From Paenibacillus endoradicis (GTDB lineage Bacteria; Bacillota; Bacilli; Paenibacillales; Paenibacillaceae): a stretch of 64,000 bases of DNA. Below are positions 26,407 to 35,882 of the stretch, piece by piece. The notes beneath the pieces were generated by a model. The model was not told the DNA's origin, did not search any database, and was given only the letters and a program-made list of their open reading frames with translations. Within the stretch, counting starts at the first letter, position 1. Each line of letters starts with the position of its first letter. A program made the position numbers and the translations under genes. The stretch lies in contig NZ_JANQBB010000008.1 of the NCBI RefSeq assembly GCF_024721975.1, positions 186,001 to 250,000 on the forward strand, read 5' to 3'.

Positions 26407-27414
26407 CTATTCGTTAAGTTCAACTCTCGTTTTTTCTCTTGCCGATGCGATTGCAGCATCAATGATCTTCATATTTTGAACTGCATCTGTTGCTTCAAAC
26501 GGTAGTGGCTTCCCTTGAAGAACTGCTTGAGCAAAGGCATCTGCTTGTAATGAATATGAATTTAGAAACGGTACAGATATTTTGTTTTTTTCGCCGGATT
26601 TAATGACATAGAAATGGCCACTTTCTTCGGTTGGCGTGACGAAGGCGGAGGGAACTTCGATGATTCCTTCAGAACCAAGCACCTCTAGTGGGTTACGGAA
26701 AGCGGACCACATTGCGCAGTCAAATTGAAGCGAGACATCACCCTCGAATTCAACTAAGCCTGCAGCCATCATATCTACATCGCCATGAAGACTAGAAAAC
26801 TGTGCTTGGACTGTAACTGCCTGTGGTTCTTTGCCAAGCAATAATCTCGCAGCAGTGATCGGATAGCAGCCAACATCGTAAATAGCTCCTCCTCCCCATT
26901 CCTTCCGATAACGTACATTGTTCAAGTCATTGGCATTATTGAAAGTAAAGCTACTACGAATTCCTCTTACTTCACCGATTTCTCCACTATCAATAATTTC
27001 CTTAAGCTGTGTGTATCTCGGATGATAACGATACATGAATGCTTCTGCTAATATAACTCCAGCTTTTTTGGCCGCTTGTACCATTCGCTCTGCTTCTTCT
27101 GCATTTAATGCTAATGGCTTTTCGCATAAGACATGCTTTCCAGCTTGAATTGCCTTGATCGTCCATTCATAGTGCAAGTGATTTGGTAAAGGTATATAAA
27201 CTGCTTCGATGTCAGGATCCTGTAGTAATTGTTCATATGAACCGTATGTTTTTGGAATTTGAAATTTAGCAGCAGTTTCTTGTGCTTTCTCTAAATCTCT
27301 GCTTGCAATCCCTACTATTTCATTCGAATTTGATTGTAGAATACCTGGAATAACTGAATTAACTGCAATTCGAGCACTCCCTAAAACTCCCCATTTGAGT
27401 TGTCGATCAGACAA
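26407..27414 (-). CDS. GFO/IDH/MocA-family sugar oxidoreductase
   Basis: 335 residues. The N-terminal Rossmann motif GVLGSARIA, then IPLPNHLHYEW and the family signature CEKPLALNAEEAE, identify the family. AEAFMYRYHPRY (with His) is typical of the dihydrodiol-dehydrogenase/GFOR-like branch. TTG 27414 fits AAGGAG with eight bases spacing, whereas GTG 27423 would overlap that site. These enzymes oxidise or isomerise sugars and cyclitols with NAD(P). Its partner gene is the aldo/keto reductase; the substrate is unknown. Confidence 0.87.
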   Translation of the reverse strand: MSDRQLKWGVLGSARIAVNSVIPGILQSNSNEIVGIASRDLEKAQETAAKFQIPKTYGSYEQLLQDPDIEAVYIPLPNHLHYEWTIKAIQAGKHVLCEKPLALNAEEAERMVQAAKKAGVILAEAFMYRYHPRYTQLKEIIDSGEIGEVRGIRSSFTFNNANDLNNVRYRKEWGGGAIYDVGCYPITAARLLLGKEPQAVTVQAQFSSLHGDVDMMAAGLVEFEGDVSLQFDCAMWSAFRNPLEVLGSEGIIEVPSAFVTPTEESGHFYVIKSGEKNKISVPFLNSYSLQADAFAQAVLQGKPLPFEATDAVQNMKIIDAAIASAREKTRVELNE

Positions 27415-27527
27415 TTGATTCACTCCTTAATTAGTAGTATATTGTGATTATACTTCTATCAATATGAAATTAAAATGATAGTATTTTGTTAAGAAATAAA
27501 ACAATATTGTCATCGAGGTGAATCTAA

Positions 27528-28376
27528 TTGAAACGTCAATTCCATATGGTTACACGATCTGATTCTATTTATTTCATCTATCCTGAGTCCGTTGGTCAAT
27601 ACATCTCTGAACCTGATCACCACATGCATCGTAAGCCTAATCAAATGATTAGTTATAATATTCATTTTGTCGAATCTGGATATGGCTTTGTTAAGTTAAA
27701 TGGGGTAGAGCATATTCTTGGTCCAGGAGATGCTGTTATTTACTATCCGCAGCAGGAGCAAATTTACTATTCCAGTAAAGATGAACCGTGGAATATCCGT
27801 TGGATTCACTTTTATGGAGATAAGCTGAAAGATTATTTACTAGGTAATAACATTAAACCAGGTCAACTATGGACACTAAAGCAAACCGAACTTTGGATCA
27901 AACTACATGATGAATTGATGCAAGAGGCAGAAACCAATTCAATGCTGAATCCGACCCAGTTATCTGCTTCAACGTACGCATTAGTTGTTAATTTTATTGA
28001 GCAAGCCATTCCTATTACGGAACGGAAGCAAGGGGAAACGAATAAAAAAATATTGGATTTGCTTCCTGAGATGCAATCTTCGGCTACTGAACCTTTTGAA
28101 CTCGATTATTGGTCAACCAAAGCTGATGTCAGTCCTCACTATTTCTGCAAATTATTCAAACAAACCATGTCGATTACACCAATGGAGTTCATTACAAGAT
28201 GTAGACTGCAAATTGCCAAGCAATGGCTACAGGAGCGTCTTGATTGCTCAATAGGTCAAATTGCAAATGAAGCTGGGTACCCAAGTGTCAGCTATTTCAA
28301 TAAACGGTTTATGGAATATGAGAAAATAACCCCTACAACCTACCGAGAATTGTATGCGATGACGATAGAAAGCTAA
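27528..28376 (+). CDS. AraC-family transcriptional regulator (arabinose-binding-domain type)
   Basis: 282 residues from TTG 27528, with GAGGTG seven bases before it. The N-terminal ligand-binding domain reads NIHFVESGYGFVKLNG and GPGDAVIYYP, and PWNIRWIHFYG. The C-terminal HTH pair (YWSTKADVSPHYFCKLFKQ; IGQIANEAGYPSVSYFNKRF) is complete, followed by TPTTYRE. It is divergent from the oxidoreductase/aldo-keto reductase operon, its most likely target. Whether it also acts on the sucrose operon downstream cannot be judged. Confidence 0.88.
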   Translation: MKRQFHMVTRSDSIYFIYPESVGQYISEPDHHMHRKPNQMISYNIHFVESGYGFVKLNGVEHILGPGDAVIYYPQQEQIYYSSKDEPWNIRWIHFYGDKLKDYLLGNNIKPGQLWTLKQTELWIKLHDELMQEAETNSMLNPTQLSASTYALVVNFIEQAIPITERKQGETNKKILDLLPEMQSSATEPFELDYWSTKADVSPHYFCKLFKQTMSITPMEFITRCRLQIAKQWLQERLDCSIGQIANEAGYPSVSYFNKRFMEYEKITPTTYRELYAMTIES

Positions 28377-28584
28377 GCTTCAGGCAAGCAAGCTATTCAA
28401 GTGTAAGCTCAGTCTCTTAATGTATATACTGAATTGGATTAATGTATCTGAAGATCTGTATGATATTAGTTTCAAAAAGGGTACATCGAAGAAAAAAATA
28501 TAGATTGGGGGATAGTAAAGTAATGATATAAATACAGATTAACATTATTATTCGTAAATACCCGACTTATTATGTAAACTGATG

Positions 28585-28634
28585 TATAATAGTAGAAGTT
28601 ATTGAATAAACTATATGAAATCGATTTCATATAG
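28585..28634 (+). promoter_or_regulatory. Promoter -10 and perfect palindromic operator of the LacI-type gene
   Basis: TATAAT is at 28585-28590. At 28611-28634 CTATATGAAATC is followed directly by its exact reverse complement. The core ATGAAATCGATTTCA also fits the cre consensus. The position between promoter and start fits autorepression by the LacI-family product. Confidence 0.75.
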
Positions 28635-28659
28635 TGATTATATAGTGGAGTGATGATCA

Positions 28660-29651
28660 TTGCCGAATATTAATGATGTTGTACGACTTTCGGGAGTTTC
28701 AAAGTCAACTGTATCCCGTGTGATTAATAATTACCCATACATCGCAGCTGATAAAAGAGAACGGGTTTTAAAGGTAATGGAGGAGATTGGATACACACCA
28801 AATAGATCTGCGCAAAAACTTCGGGGTCAATTAACTACAACAATAGGAGTTATTGTACCAAGAATTGTAAACCCGTTCTTTTCTTATTTAGTAGAAGCGA
28901 TTGAAAAGGAAGGCTATAAAAGAGGTTACCAGACGATTATTTTTCAAAGTAATGAGGACAGTAAACGTGAATTAGATTTCTTGAATTTACTGAAGCGTAA
29001 ACAGGTTGATGGTGTTATCATGACCGCTTATGAAAATAATTGGAATACAATTAGTGAATATTTAAATTATGGTCCAATTGTCATGTGTAATGAATATATC
29101 TCAGATTCAATTGTACCAATGGTAAGAGTTGACCAATTAATGGCTTCTTACGATGGATTAAAGCACTTAATCGAAAGAGGGCATCGAAAAATCGCCTACT
29201 GTACAGGTGGTTTATTTAGTGAGGTAGGAAAAGACAAAGATCGTAATCAAGGTTACCAGAAAGCGTTAATAGAAGCAGGAATTGAAATTAATCCGAATTG
29301 GATTATAATAAAATGCCATACGATAGAGGACGGTCGTAAGTATTGCATCAAATAATGGATATGAAGGATCGCCCAACGGCTGTATTTACGGGGAGTGACG
29401 AAGTAGCGGCAGGAATTATTATGGAGGCTAGAAATCAGGGTGTAAATATACCTGAGGAGCTCGCTGTTGTTGGCTTCGACGATCAGCCATTAGCTCAACT
29501 CCTCACACCAGAATTAACAACAATCAAGCAACCCGTTAGTGAAATGGGACATAAGGCAATGGATTTACTTATTCAAAGTCTTTCGGGAACTAACGTTGAA
29601 AATAAAATGTATACATTACAACATGAATTAGTCATTCGAAAGACAACATAA
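28660..29651 (+). pseudogene. LacI-family regulator broken by a one-base deletion
   Basis: The first frame (TTG 28660, GGAGTG six bases upstream) encodes 231 residues: the LacI HTH (NDVVRLSGVSKSTVSRVINN), the hinge, and the first part of the sugar-binding domain. It ends at a TAA at 29353. The rest (PTAVFTGSDEVAAGIIMEAR, VVGFDDQPLAQLLTPELTTI) is in another frame from about 29343. One missing base within 29336-29350 (probably a T in GTATTGC) explains it; restored length is 330 residues, normal for LacI/GalR. It is the presumed repressor of the sucrose operon. Either a real mutation leaving the operon unrepressed, or an assembly error. Confidence 0.85.
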
Positions 29652-29735
29652 CTACCAATATTATATGATCTTGTTAAAATGATATGGAAATGAATCAGAT
29701 GTTCTTCACAAACATATAGTGTTGAAATTATAAGG

Positions 29736-29783
29736 AAACCAGGCCAACATGTCGAATGTATGACATGTTGGCCTGGTTTTTTT
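29736..29783 (+). terminator. Terminator after the LacI-type gene
   Basis: AAACCAGGCCAACATGTC pairs with GACATGTTGGCCTGGTTT, an 18-bp stem, followed by a T-run. Confidence 0.92.
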
Positions 29784-29873
29784 GTATCAGAAAATCTAAT
29801 TAAAGCGAGGGATGGATTACTTATGAAATTGATTCAAATAATATATAAAATTAAGTTTAGAATAAAATCATAG

Positions 29874-29902
29874 TTGAAACCGATTTCATACAATGCTATA
29901 AT
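29874..29902 (+). promoter_or_regulatory. Sucrose-operon promoter with overlapping operator
   Basis: TTGAAA (29874-29879) and TATAAT (29897-29902) are 17 bp apart. TTGAAACCGATTTCA (29874-29888) overlaps the -35 and spacer. It shares TGAAA-CGATTTCA with the LacI-gene palindrome and also fits the cre consensus, so LacI-type repressor and/or CcpA could block this promoter. Confidence 0.8.
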
Positions 29903-29969
29903 AAAAAAAAGTTTGTGGGTAAGATATTGATTGAATTTAAAAATTTATCCGGATTTTTTTTGAATTAGA

Positions 29970-29984
29970 TTGAAATCGATCCCA
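29970..29984 (+). promoter_or_regulatory. Second operator/cre-like site of the sucrose operon
   Basis: TTGAAATCGATCCCA, 68 bp after the -10, shares TGAAATCGAT with the palindrome at 28611 and fits cre at all fixed positions. It could act as roadblock or auxiliary operator. Confidence 0.6.
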
Positions 29985-30028
29985 AAGCTAAAATTATCTA
30001 GAATACAAAAATCATGGGGGGAATTCAA

Positions 30029-31324
30029 ATGAAAAAGTCAGTTGTATTGATTCTTACACTAGTTATGGTTATTTTACTTGCAGCTTGTGGTACTAATAAC
30101 AATGCAGGAACGACTAACGAAGGTACGACAAGTTCCGAAAAAACAACGATCATTATCACAAATGGTAAAGGTGAGATCGCTGCTCAATGGGAGCAAGCGG
30201 CTAAAGATTTTATGGCAGTTAACCCTGACATAATTGTAGAAGCACACACTCAAGCAGTTGGTGATACTTTAAGTATCGTTGATAAACTTACTGCTTCTGG
30301 TAAAACTGTAACATTAGCAATGGTTGCTCCTGACACAGTAAATGGTAAGTATAAAGATTTTGGTATCGATTTATCTGGTGAAGCCTGGATAACTGAAACA
30401 GATAATGCTTTTTCAAATGAAGAGGGTATGGTTGTGGGTTTCCCATTCTCTATTGAAGGTCTAGGCTTGGTTTACAACAAAACAGTGGTTGAAAAAGCTG
30501 TAGGTGGCGAATTCGATCCCTTCTCAATCAACACACGTGATAAATTAGTTGCTTTGCTTGATCAAATCAAAGCTTCTGGCGTAGAGTACCCAGTTGCATA
30601 CCAAACTGAAGGTTGGTCAGTAGCTAACCACTTCAGTACTCAATTCCTTAATCAAAATGATGAGCCAAGCCAAACGGTTAGCCAAATTAAATCTGGTGAG
30701 CTAAAACTTGCTGATAATGCAACTTGGAATGGTTACTATGACACACTTGATGTTTTAGTATCTAAAGACTACAACAAATATGGCGAGCGTCCAATCGGCG
30801 TTTATTATGATGATGCACATGTTTCTGTAGGTAACGGCACCTCTGCAATGTTGTTTAATGGTAACTGGGCTTATGATTCACTTCAAGCAGTAGCTGGTGA
30901 AGAATTTGGTTTCATTCCAGTTCCTGTAGATAATGATCCAGAAAACCCACTTAACAATAAAATTGTGGCTGGACCAACTAACCTATTAGTTATCAATAAA
31001 AAAGCAACAGCTGAGCAACAAGCAGCTGCTAAGAAATTTTTAGACTGGATTGTATTTGATGAAGCAGGTCAAAACTTCCTAGTAAATGAATCACAAGTTA
31101 TTTCAGCTTTCAAAAACAATCCTAACAAGGTTGCAAACCCGCTTGGTGCTGCTATTGCATCTGCTGTAGAACAAGGGAAAACTGCTGATTTTGCTCTAAA
31201 TTACACAGTTGCTGAAGACTGGAGTACTAAACTTGCTCCAGAAGTTCAAAAATATGTAGCACAAAAGTTAACTCGTGCTGAGCTTGCAACATTCATCGAG
31301 AACTACTTTAAGTCTTTTAACTAA
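30029..31324 (+). CDS. ABC importer sugar-binding lipoprotein (sucrose/alpha-glucoside operon)
   Basis: 431 residues. ATG 30029 is preferred because GGGGGG lies just upstream and the earlier ATG 30014 falls in that site. The lipobox LLAAC follows a hydrophobic signal. The body is a family-1 extracellular solute-binding protein (KDFMAVNPDIIVEAHTQ, NGNWAYDSLQ). It should bind the sugar outside the membrane and deliver it to the two permeases downstream. The surrounding enzymes suggest sucrose or short alpha-glucosides. A terminator-like hairpin follows, probably giving more binding protein than permease. Confidence 0.9.
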   Translation: MKKSVVLILTLVMVILLAACGTNNNAGTTNEGTTSSEKTTIIITNGKGEIAAQWEQAAKDFMAVNPDIIVEAHTQAVGDTLSIVDKLTASGKTVTLAMVAPDTVNGKYKDFGIDLSGEAWITETDNAFSNEEGMVVGFPFSIEGLGLVYNKTVVEKAVGGEFDPFSINTRDKLVALLDQIKASGVEYPVAYQTEGWSVANHFSTQFLNQNDEPSQTVSQIKSGELKLADNATWNGYYDTLDVLVSKDYNKYGERPIGVYYDDAHVSVGNGTSAMLFNGNWAYDSLQAVAGEEFGFIPVPVDNDPENPLNNKIVAGPTNLLVINKKATAEQQAAAKKFLDWIVFDEAGQNFLVNESQVISAFKNNPNKVANPLGAAIASAVEQGKTADFALNYTVAEDWSTKLAPEVQKYVAQKLTRAELATFIENYFKSFN

Positions 31325-31345
31325 GAGTTATCATTAAGTTTTGGT

Positions 31346-31388
31346 GATGAAGTGAGCGAATAACGATATCGCTCACTTCATCATTTTT
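31346..31388 (+). terminator. Intra-operon attenuator hairpin
   Basis: GATGAAGTGAGCGA pairs with TCGCTCACTTCATC, followed by ATTTTTT, between the binding protein and the permease genes. Confidence 0.85.
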
Positions 31389-31407
31389 TATAGAAAGGGG
31401 CATGATT

Positions 31408-32292
31408 ATGAAAGGTAAAAATAGCGGATTGAAAAGTATTGGAAATCAATTTTTCTTCACTGGTCCGACATTAATTTTTTTTAGTATTACTTTACTAATT
31501 CCGTTTCTATATGGTTTGTTTTTGTCCTTTACAAATATGACATCACCAATTAGTCCAATGGAATTTGCAGGATTAGATAGCTATACAGCAGCATTTCAAG
31601 ATAAGAAGTTTTGGAGTGCAATGTGGCTAACGATTAAATATGTTGCTGCAACAATTATTTTAGTAAACGCATTTGGTTTTACTCTTGCGTACTTAGTAAC
31701 TTCAGGCATGAAAGGTCAAAACTTCTTCCGTGCTGCATTCTTTACACCAAACTTGATTGGCGGTCTTGTTCTAGGTTATATTTGGCAGTTTATTTTCGTT
31801 CAATCTATGCCGCAAATCGGTGAAAAACTTGGTTTTGAAATTTTGCGTCTAGGTTGGTTAGGTGATGAGCAACTTGCATTTTGGGCAGTTGTTATCGTTA
31901 CAATTTGGCAATCTTCTGGTTATTTAATGATTATTTTTATTGCAGGTATAGTAAGTGTACCTCGGGATATTATTGAAGCATCAACCATTGATGGTGCAAC
32001 TACTATGCGTCGTCTATTTCGTATCGTATTACCCATGATGGTACCATCTTTCGTAGTCACGGTGTTCTTGACATTGAAAAACTCATTTATGGTTTATGAC
32101 TTGAACTTATCCTTAACAAACGGTGGTCCGTTTGAGAGTACAAAAATGGTATCTATGCACGTAGTACAAAAGGGGCTAATTGAAAGTAACTACAGCGTAG
32201 GCCAGGCACAAGCGATTGTTCTTTTCGTTATTGTTGCTGTTATTACAGGTTTACAAGTTTACTTCAGTAAGAAATTGGAGGTTGAAGCATAA
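31408..32292 (+). CDS. ABC sugar permease, MalF-like
   Basis: 294 residues with six membrane segments and the permease EAA loop (EASTIDGATTMRRLFRIVLPMM). AAAGGGG precedes ATG 31408 by seven bases, so the ATG at 31402 is rejected. It pairs with the next gene (TAATG overlap) to form the inner-membrane channel. No ATPase gene is present in the operon. Confidence 0.92.
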   Translation: MKGKNSGLKSIGNQFFFTGPTLIFFSITLLIPFLYGLFLSFTNMTSPISPMEFAGLDSYTAAFQDKKFWSAMWLTIKYVAATIILVNAFGFTLAYLVTSGMKGQNFFRAAFFTPNLIGGLVLGYIWQFIFVQSMPQIGEKLGFEILRLGWLGDEQLAFWAVVIVTIWQSSGYLMIIFIAGIVSVPRDIIEASTIDGATTMRRLFRIVLPMMVPSFVVTVFLTLKNSFMVYDLNLSLTNGGPFESTKMVSMHVVQKGLIESNYSVGQAQAIVLFVIVAVITGLQVYFSKKLEVEA

Positions 32293-33131
32293 TGGTAGAA
32301 AAACGCAAAGCATTGACCTCTACATTAGTATTTGCATTTTTAATTATTGCTTTAATTGTTTTCGCATTCCCGTTCTTCCTTTTAATTATTAACTCATTCA
32401 AAAGCAACGGTGAAATTTTACAAAGTCCGTTTTCTTTGCCCAATTCCTATAGCTTTGATCAATTTGCAATGGCGATAGAAAAAATGAATTTCTTAGTTAC
32501 ACTAAAAAATTCATTATTTATTACATTATTAAGTACAGTTTTTATTTTATTACTTTCTGGTATGGCTGCTTATTATATCGTACGTGTTAAAACAAAATTT
32601 AATAATACATTGTTTGCTATTCTTGTTGCTTCAATGATTATTCCGTTTCAGTCCATCATGATTCCATTGATTAATATCTATGGTGCAAAATTACAGTGGA
32701 TTGATAGTGCTCCAATGCCACTACTTGTAGCATTATATATTGGTTTTGGTAGTTCGTTATCAGTATTTATATTCCATGGTTTCATTAAATCTATCCCATT
32801 TGAACTGGAAGAAGCCGCTTCAATTGATGGTTGTTCTCCAAGGCAAATTTTCTTCAAAATAATTTTCCCAGTTCTAATGCCGACATCTGTAACCATTGGA
32901 ATTTTGAATGTAATGTGGATTTGGAACGATTATCTATTACCTTCTCTAATTCTTAACAAAGACTCTCTTTACACTTTACCTATTCAAATGAAAGTGTTTA
33001 ACGGAACATATATGAATAACTGGGAACTGTTAATTCCAGCAATTTTGATTACGATACTACCAATCTTAGTGTTCTACCTAATTGGTCAACGTATGATTAT
33101 TGAAGGAATTACTCAAGGGTCAGTTAAGTAA
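32292..33131 (+). CDS. ABC sugar permease, MalG-like
   Basis: 279 residues with six membrane helices and the EAA loop EEAASIDGCSPRQIFFKIIFPVL; the ending ITQGSVK is typical of MalG-type subunits. Its ATG shares one base with the stop codon of the MalF-like gene, so translation is coupled. Confidence 0.92.
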   Translation: MVEKRKALTSTLVFAFLIIALIVFAFPFFLLIINSFKSNGEILQSPFSLPNSYSFDQFAMAIEKMNFLVTLKNSLFITLLSTVFILLLSGMAAYYIVRVKTKFNNTLFAILVASMIIPFQSIMIPLINIYGAKLQWIDSAPMPLLVALYIGFGSSLSVFIFHGFIKSIPFELEEAASIDGCSPRQIFFKIIFPVLMPTSVTIGILNVMWIWNDYLLPSLILNKDSLYTLPIQMKVFNGTYMNNWELLIPAILITILPILVFYLIGQRMIIEGITQGSVK

Positions 33132-33199
33132 ATTAGAACACTCGAACAATATAGGCTTTTTCTTACTAAGTAAAAAATAAAAGGTAGGTAATATATCGC

Positions 33200-34870
33200 A
33201 TGAAAACAACATGGTGGAAAGAAGCAGTAGCTTATCAAATTTATCCAAGAAGTTTTGTTGATACAAACGCTGATGGTATCGGTGATTTAAGAGGGATTAT
33301 TACGAAACTCGATTATCTAAAAGAATTAGGAATCGATGTAATTTGGATTTGTCCGATGTATAAATCACCAAATGATGATAACGGTTATGATATTTCCGAT
33401 TATAAAGATATTATGGATGATTTCGGTACAATGGCTGATTTTGATGAGCTATTAGAGCAAGTTCATGCTCGTGGTATGAAACTAATTCTTGACCTAGTTC
33501 TTAATCATACCTCTGATGAACACCCTTGGTTTATTGAATCAAGAAAGGGCAAAGACAATCCATACCGTGATTACTATATTTGGCGCGATGGTAAAGACGG
33601 TAAAGAGCCTAATAACTGGGAAAGTATTTTCCACGGTTCTGCATGGAAATATGATGATGCAACTGAGCAATACTTTATGCACATCTTTTCATCACGACAA
33701 CCGGATCTAAACTGGGAAAATCCAGTTGTTCGTAAAGAACTGTATGACACAGTAAATTGGTGGTTAGATAAAGGGATTGACGGTTACCGTGTAGATGCTA
33801 TTTCTCACATTAAAAAAGTGGCTGGCTTCCCTGATATGGAGAACCCAGAAAACTTAGATTATGTATCGTCATTCCCTGGACATTTAAATCAACCAGGCAT
33901 TCAAACATTTTTAGAAGAATTTCATCGTGAAACATTTGCGAAATACGATATTATGACTGTCGGTGAAGCTAATGGTGTAACTATACATGATGCAGATGAG
34001 TGGGTTGGTGAGGAAAACGGGAAATTCAACATGATTTTCCAATTCGAAGCAAATGGTTTATGGGGACAAGGTGCTGATGGTTCGCTAGATTTAATCGCAC
34101 TTAAAGACACATACACTCGTTGGCAAAAAGCATTAGATGGAACAGGTTGGAATGCACTATTCTTAGAAAATCATGATCTACCTCGCTCTGTATCGGTATG
34201 GGGAGATGATAGAAACTTCTGGCTTGAGTCATCTAAAGCACTTGCTACAATGTTTTTCTTTATGCAAGGAACACCGTTTATTTATCAAGGACAAGAAATT
34301 GGTATGACAAATGCTAAATTTGACTCCATTGATGATTATAATGACGTATCTGCTAAAAATGCGTATCGCATTGGAATTGAAAGTGGTAAAACACACGAAG
34401 AAATTATGACACCGATTTGGGTTAATGGTCGTGATAACTCAAGAACACCAATGCAATGGAATGCCCAAGAAGGTGCTGGTTTTACTACAGGAAAGTCATG
34501 GATGAAGTTAAACCCTAACTATAAATCGATTAACGTTGAGCAATCGATTCAAGATTCCAATTCGATTTATAACTACTATAAAAAAATGATTCAACTTCGC
34601 AAGCAAGATGAACTATTAGTTTACGGTCGTTATGAATTATTGTTACCTGAAAATGAGCAAGTTTACGTATATACGCGTGAATTCAATGGTGAAAAAGCTA
34701 TTGTTATCGTAAATATGTTTGATAAAGAAGCTAATATTTCGTTGCCTGAAGAATTAGATGAAAATCAATATGATCTTATTTTGACAAATGCAGTTAATGA
34801 GGAAAAATTCGCAATGAGCATGTCACTTAAACCATTTGAAGCTCGTGTATACCGCTCCAAACGTGTATAG
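33200..34870 (+). CDS. GH13 alpha-glucosidase (oligo-1,6-glucosidase/sucrase type)
   Basis: 556 residues, the usual length for GH13 subfamilies 29/31-like exo-glucosidases. The N-terminus WWKEAVAYQIYPRSFVDTN and the QPDLNW motif are present. The catalytic residues are Asp199 (GYRVDAI, nucleophile), Glu256 (VGEANG, acid/base) and Asp326 (ENHDLPR). Cytoplasmic; it would hydrolyse imported sucrose, isomaltose or related alpha-glucosides. Which bond is preferred cannot be read safely. Located 68 bp after the permeases and followed by a kinase and a sucrose phosphorylase. Confidence 0.92.
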   Translation: MKTTWWKEAVAYQIYPRSFVDTNADGIGDLRGIITKLDYLKELGIDVIWICPMYKSPNDDNGYDISDYKDIMDDFGTMADFDELLEQVHARGMKLILDLVLNHTSDEHPWFIESRKGKDNPYRDYYIWRDGKDGKEPNNWESIFHGSAWKYDDATEQYFMHIFSSRQPDLNWENPVVRKELYDTVNWWLDKGIDGYRVDAISHIKKVAGFPDMENPENLDYVSSFPGHLNQPGIQTFLEEFHRETFAKYDIMTVGEANGVTIHDADEWVGEENGKFNMIFQFEANGLWGQGADGSLDLIALKDTYTRWQKALDGTGWNALFLENHDLPRSVSVWGDDRNFWLESSKALATMFFFMQGTPFIYQGQEIGMTNAKFDSIDDYNDVSAKNAYRIGIESGKTHEEIMTPIWVNGRDNSRTPMQWNAQEGAGFTTGKSWMKLNPNYKSINVEQSIQDSNSIYNYYKKMIQLRKQDELLVYGRYELLLPENEQVYVYTREFNGEKAIVIVNMFDKEANISLPEELDENQYDLILTNAVNEEKFAMSMSLKPFEARVYRSKRV

Positions 34871-34905
34871 AAATAAGATACATTAACAGCAGGAGGAAGA
34901 TCATC

Positions 34906-35868
34906 GTGTATATATTTGATCAACCAGTACAACTAACAAACCATTCGAACGATTTACTTACGATTGGTGAAATTTTAGTTGATATGATCGCCAATGATTA
35001 TGATGATAGTCATACGAATAATAGATTAACTTATGAAGCTTTCTTTGGTGGTTCACCGTCAAATATTGCAATGAATACTACTCGTCTTGGGATTCGTTCG
35101 AAGGTGGCAGCAGCTGTTGGCGATGATCGTCTAGGTCAGTTTTTACAGGATCATCTAGTTCGTGCAAATATTGATACTACACTTATTCAAACGCACGAAG
35201 CAGCAACAAGTATGGTTGTTTTATCTAAAAGTAAAGGTTCTCCTATTCCGATTTTTTATCGCGGAGCTGATGCTCATCTTGCTTATACGGAGCAATTCGC
35301 AGAAGCAGTGAAGCATACTAAAATTATTCACTTCTCATGTTGGCCTCTGTCAGCATCACCTGTTCGTGAAACGATAGAAGCTGTTATTGCACAGGCAACG
35401 CAATCAAATAGCTTAATATGCTTTGATCCTAATTACCATCCGAGCATTTGGCAATACGATGAAAATGCTTTCGAATATATAAAAACGATTATCGCAAAAG
35501 TTGATATTGTAAAACCATCTGAAGATGATGCAGCTCGATTATTCGGAGATGACTTGCCTGAAGCACAAGTGAAAAAGTTTTTAGATTTAGGTGCTAAGCT
35601 TGTCATTATGACGCTCGGAAAAGATGGAGCAATTGTCTCTAACGGTACAGAAACGATGACATTTGCTTCTGTAGCAGAAGAAGTGGTTGATACAACAGGA
35701 GCCGGAGATGCTTTTTGGTCAGGTTTTTATACAGGTATTGTTGAAGGTTTACCGCTAAAGTTAGCTTTACAATTAGGCTTTTCAGTAAGTGCATATAAGC
35801 TTAAGTTTGTCGGTGCGGTTGTAGACCTACCACATTACACAACTTTACTTAATGGCAACGTTAAATAG
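34906..35868 (+). CDS. PfkB-family sugar kinase, probably fructokinase
   Basis: 320 residues from GTG 34906 with AGGAGGA upstream. PfkB hallmarks are FFGGSPSNIAMNTTRLG near the N-terminus and the signature DTTGAGDAFWSGF with the catalytic Asp near residue 265. Context points to fructose released by the glucosidase and the phosphorylase as substrate, giving fructose 6-phosphate; that is inference from the operon. 15 bp separate it from the sucrose phosphorylase gene. Confidence 0.88.
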   Translation: MYIFDQPVQLTNHSNDLLTIGEILVDMIANDYDDSHTNNRLTYEAFFGGSPSNIAMNTTRLGIRSKVAAAVGDDRLGQFLQDHLVRANIDTTLIQTHEAATSMVVLSKSKGSPIPIFYRGADAHLAYTEQFAEAVKHTKIIHFSCWPLSASPVRETIEAVIAQATQSNSLICFDPNYHPSIWQYDENAFEYIKTIIAKVDIVKPSEDDAARLFGDDLPEAQVKKFLDLGAKLVIMTLGKDGAIVSNGTETMTFASVAEEVVDTTGAGDAFWSGFYTGIVEGLPLKLALQLGFSVSAYKLKFVGAVVDLPHYTTLLNGNVK

Positions 35869-35882
35869 AGGAGGTTTTACTT

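Noticed and set aside
28611..28634. 24-bp palindrome as transposon end or att site
   Set aside because: Single copy as a full palindrome, located between a promoter and a LacI-type gene, and its core recurs at the sucrose promoter; an operator explains it.
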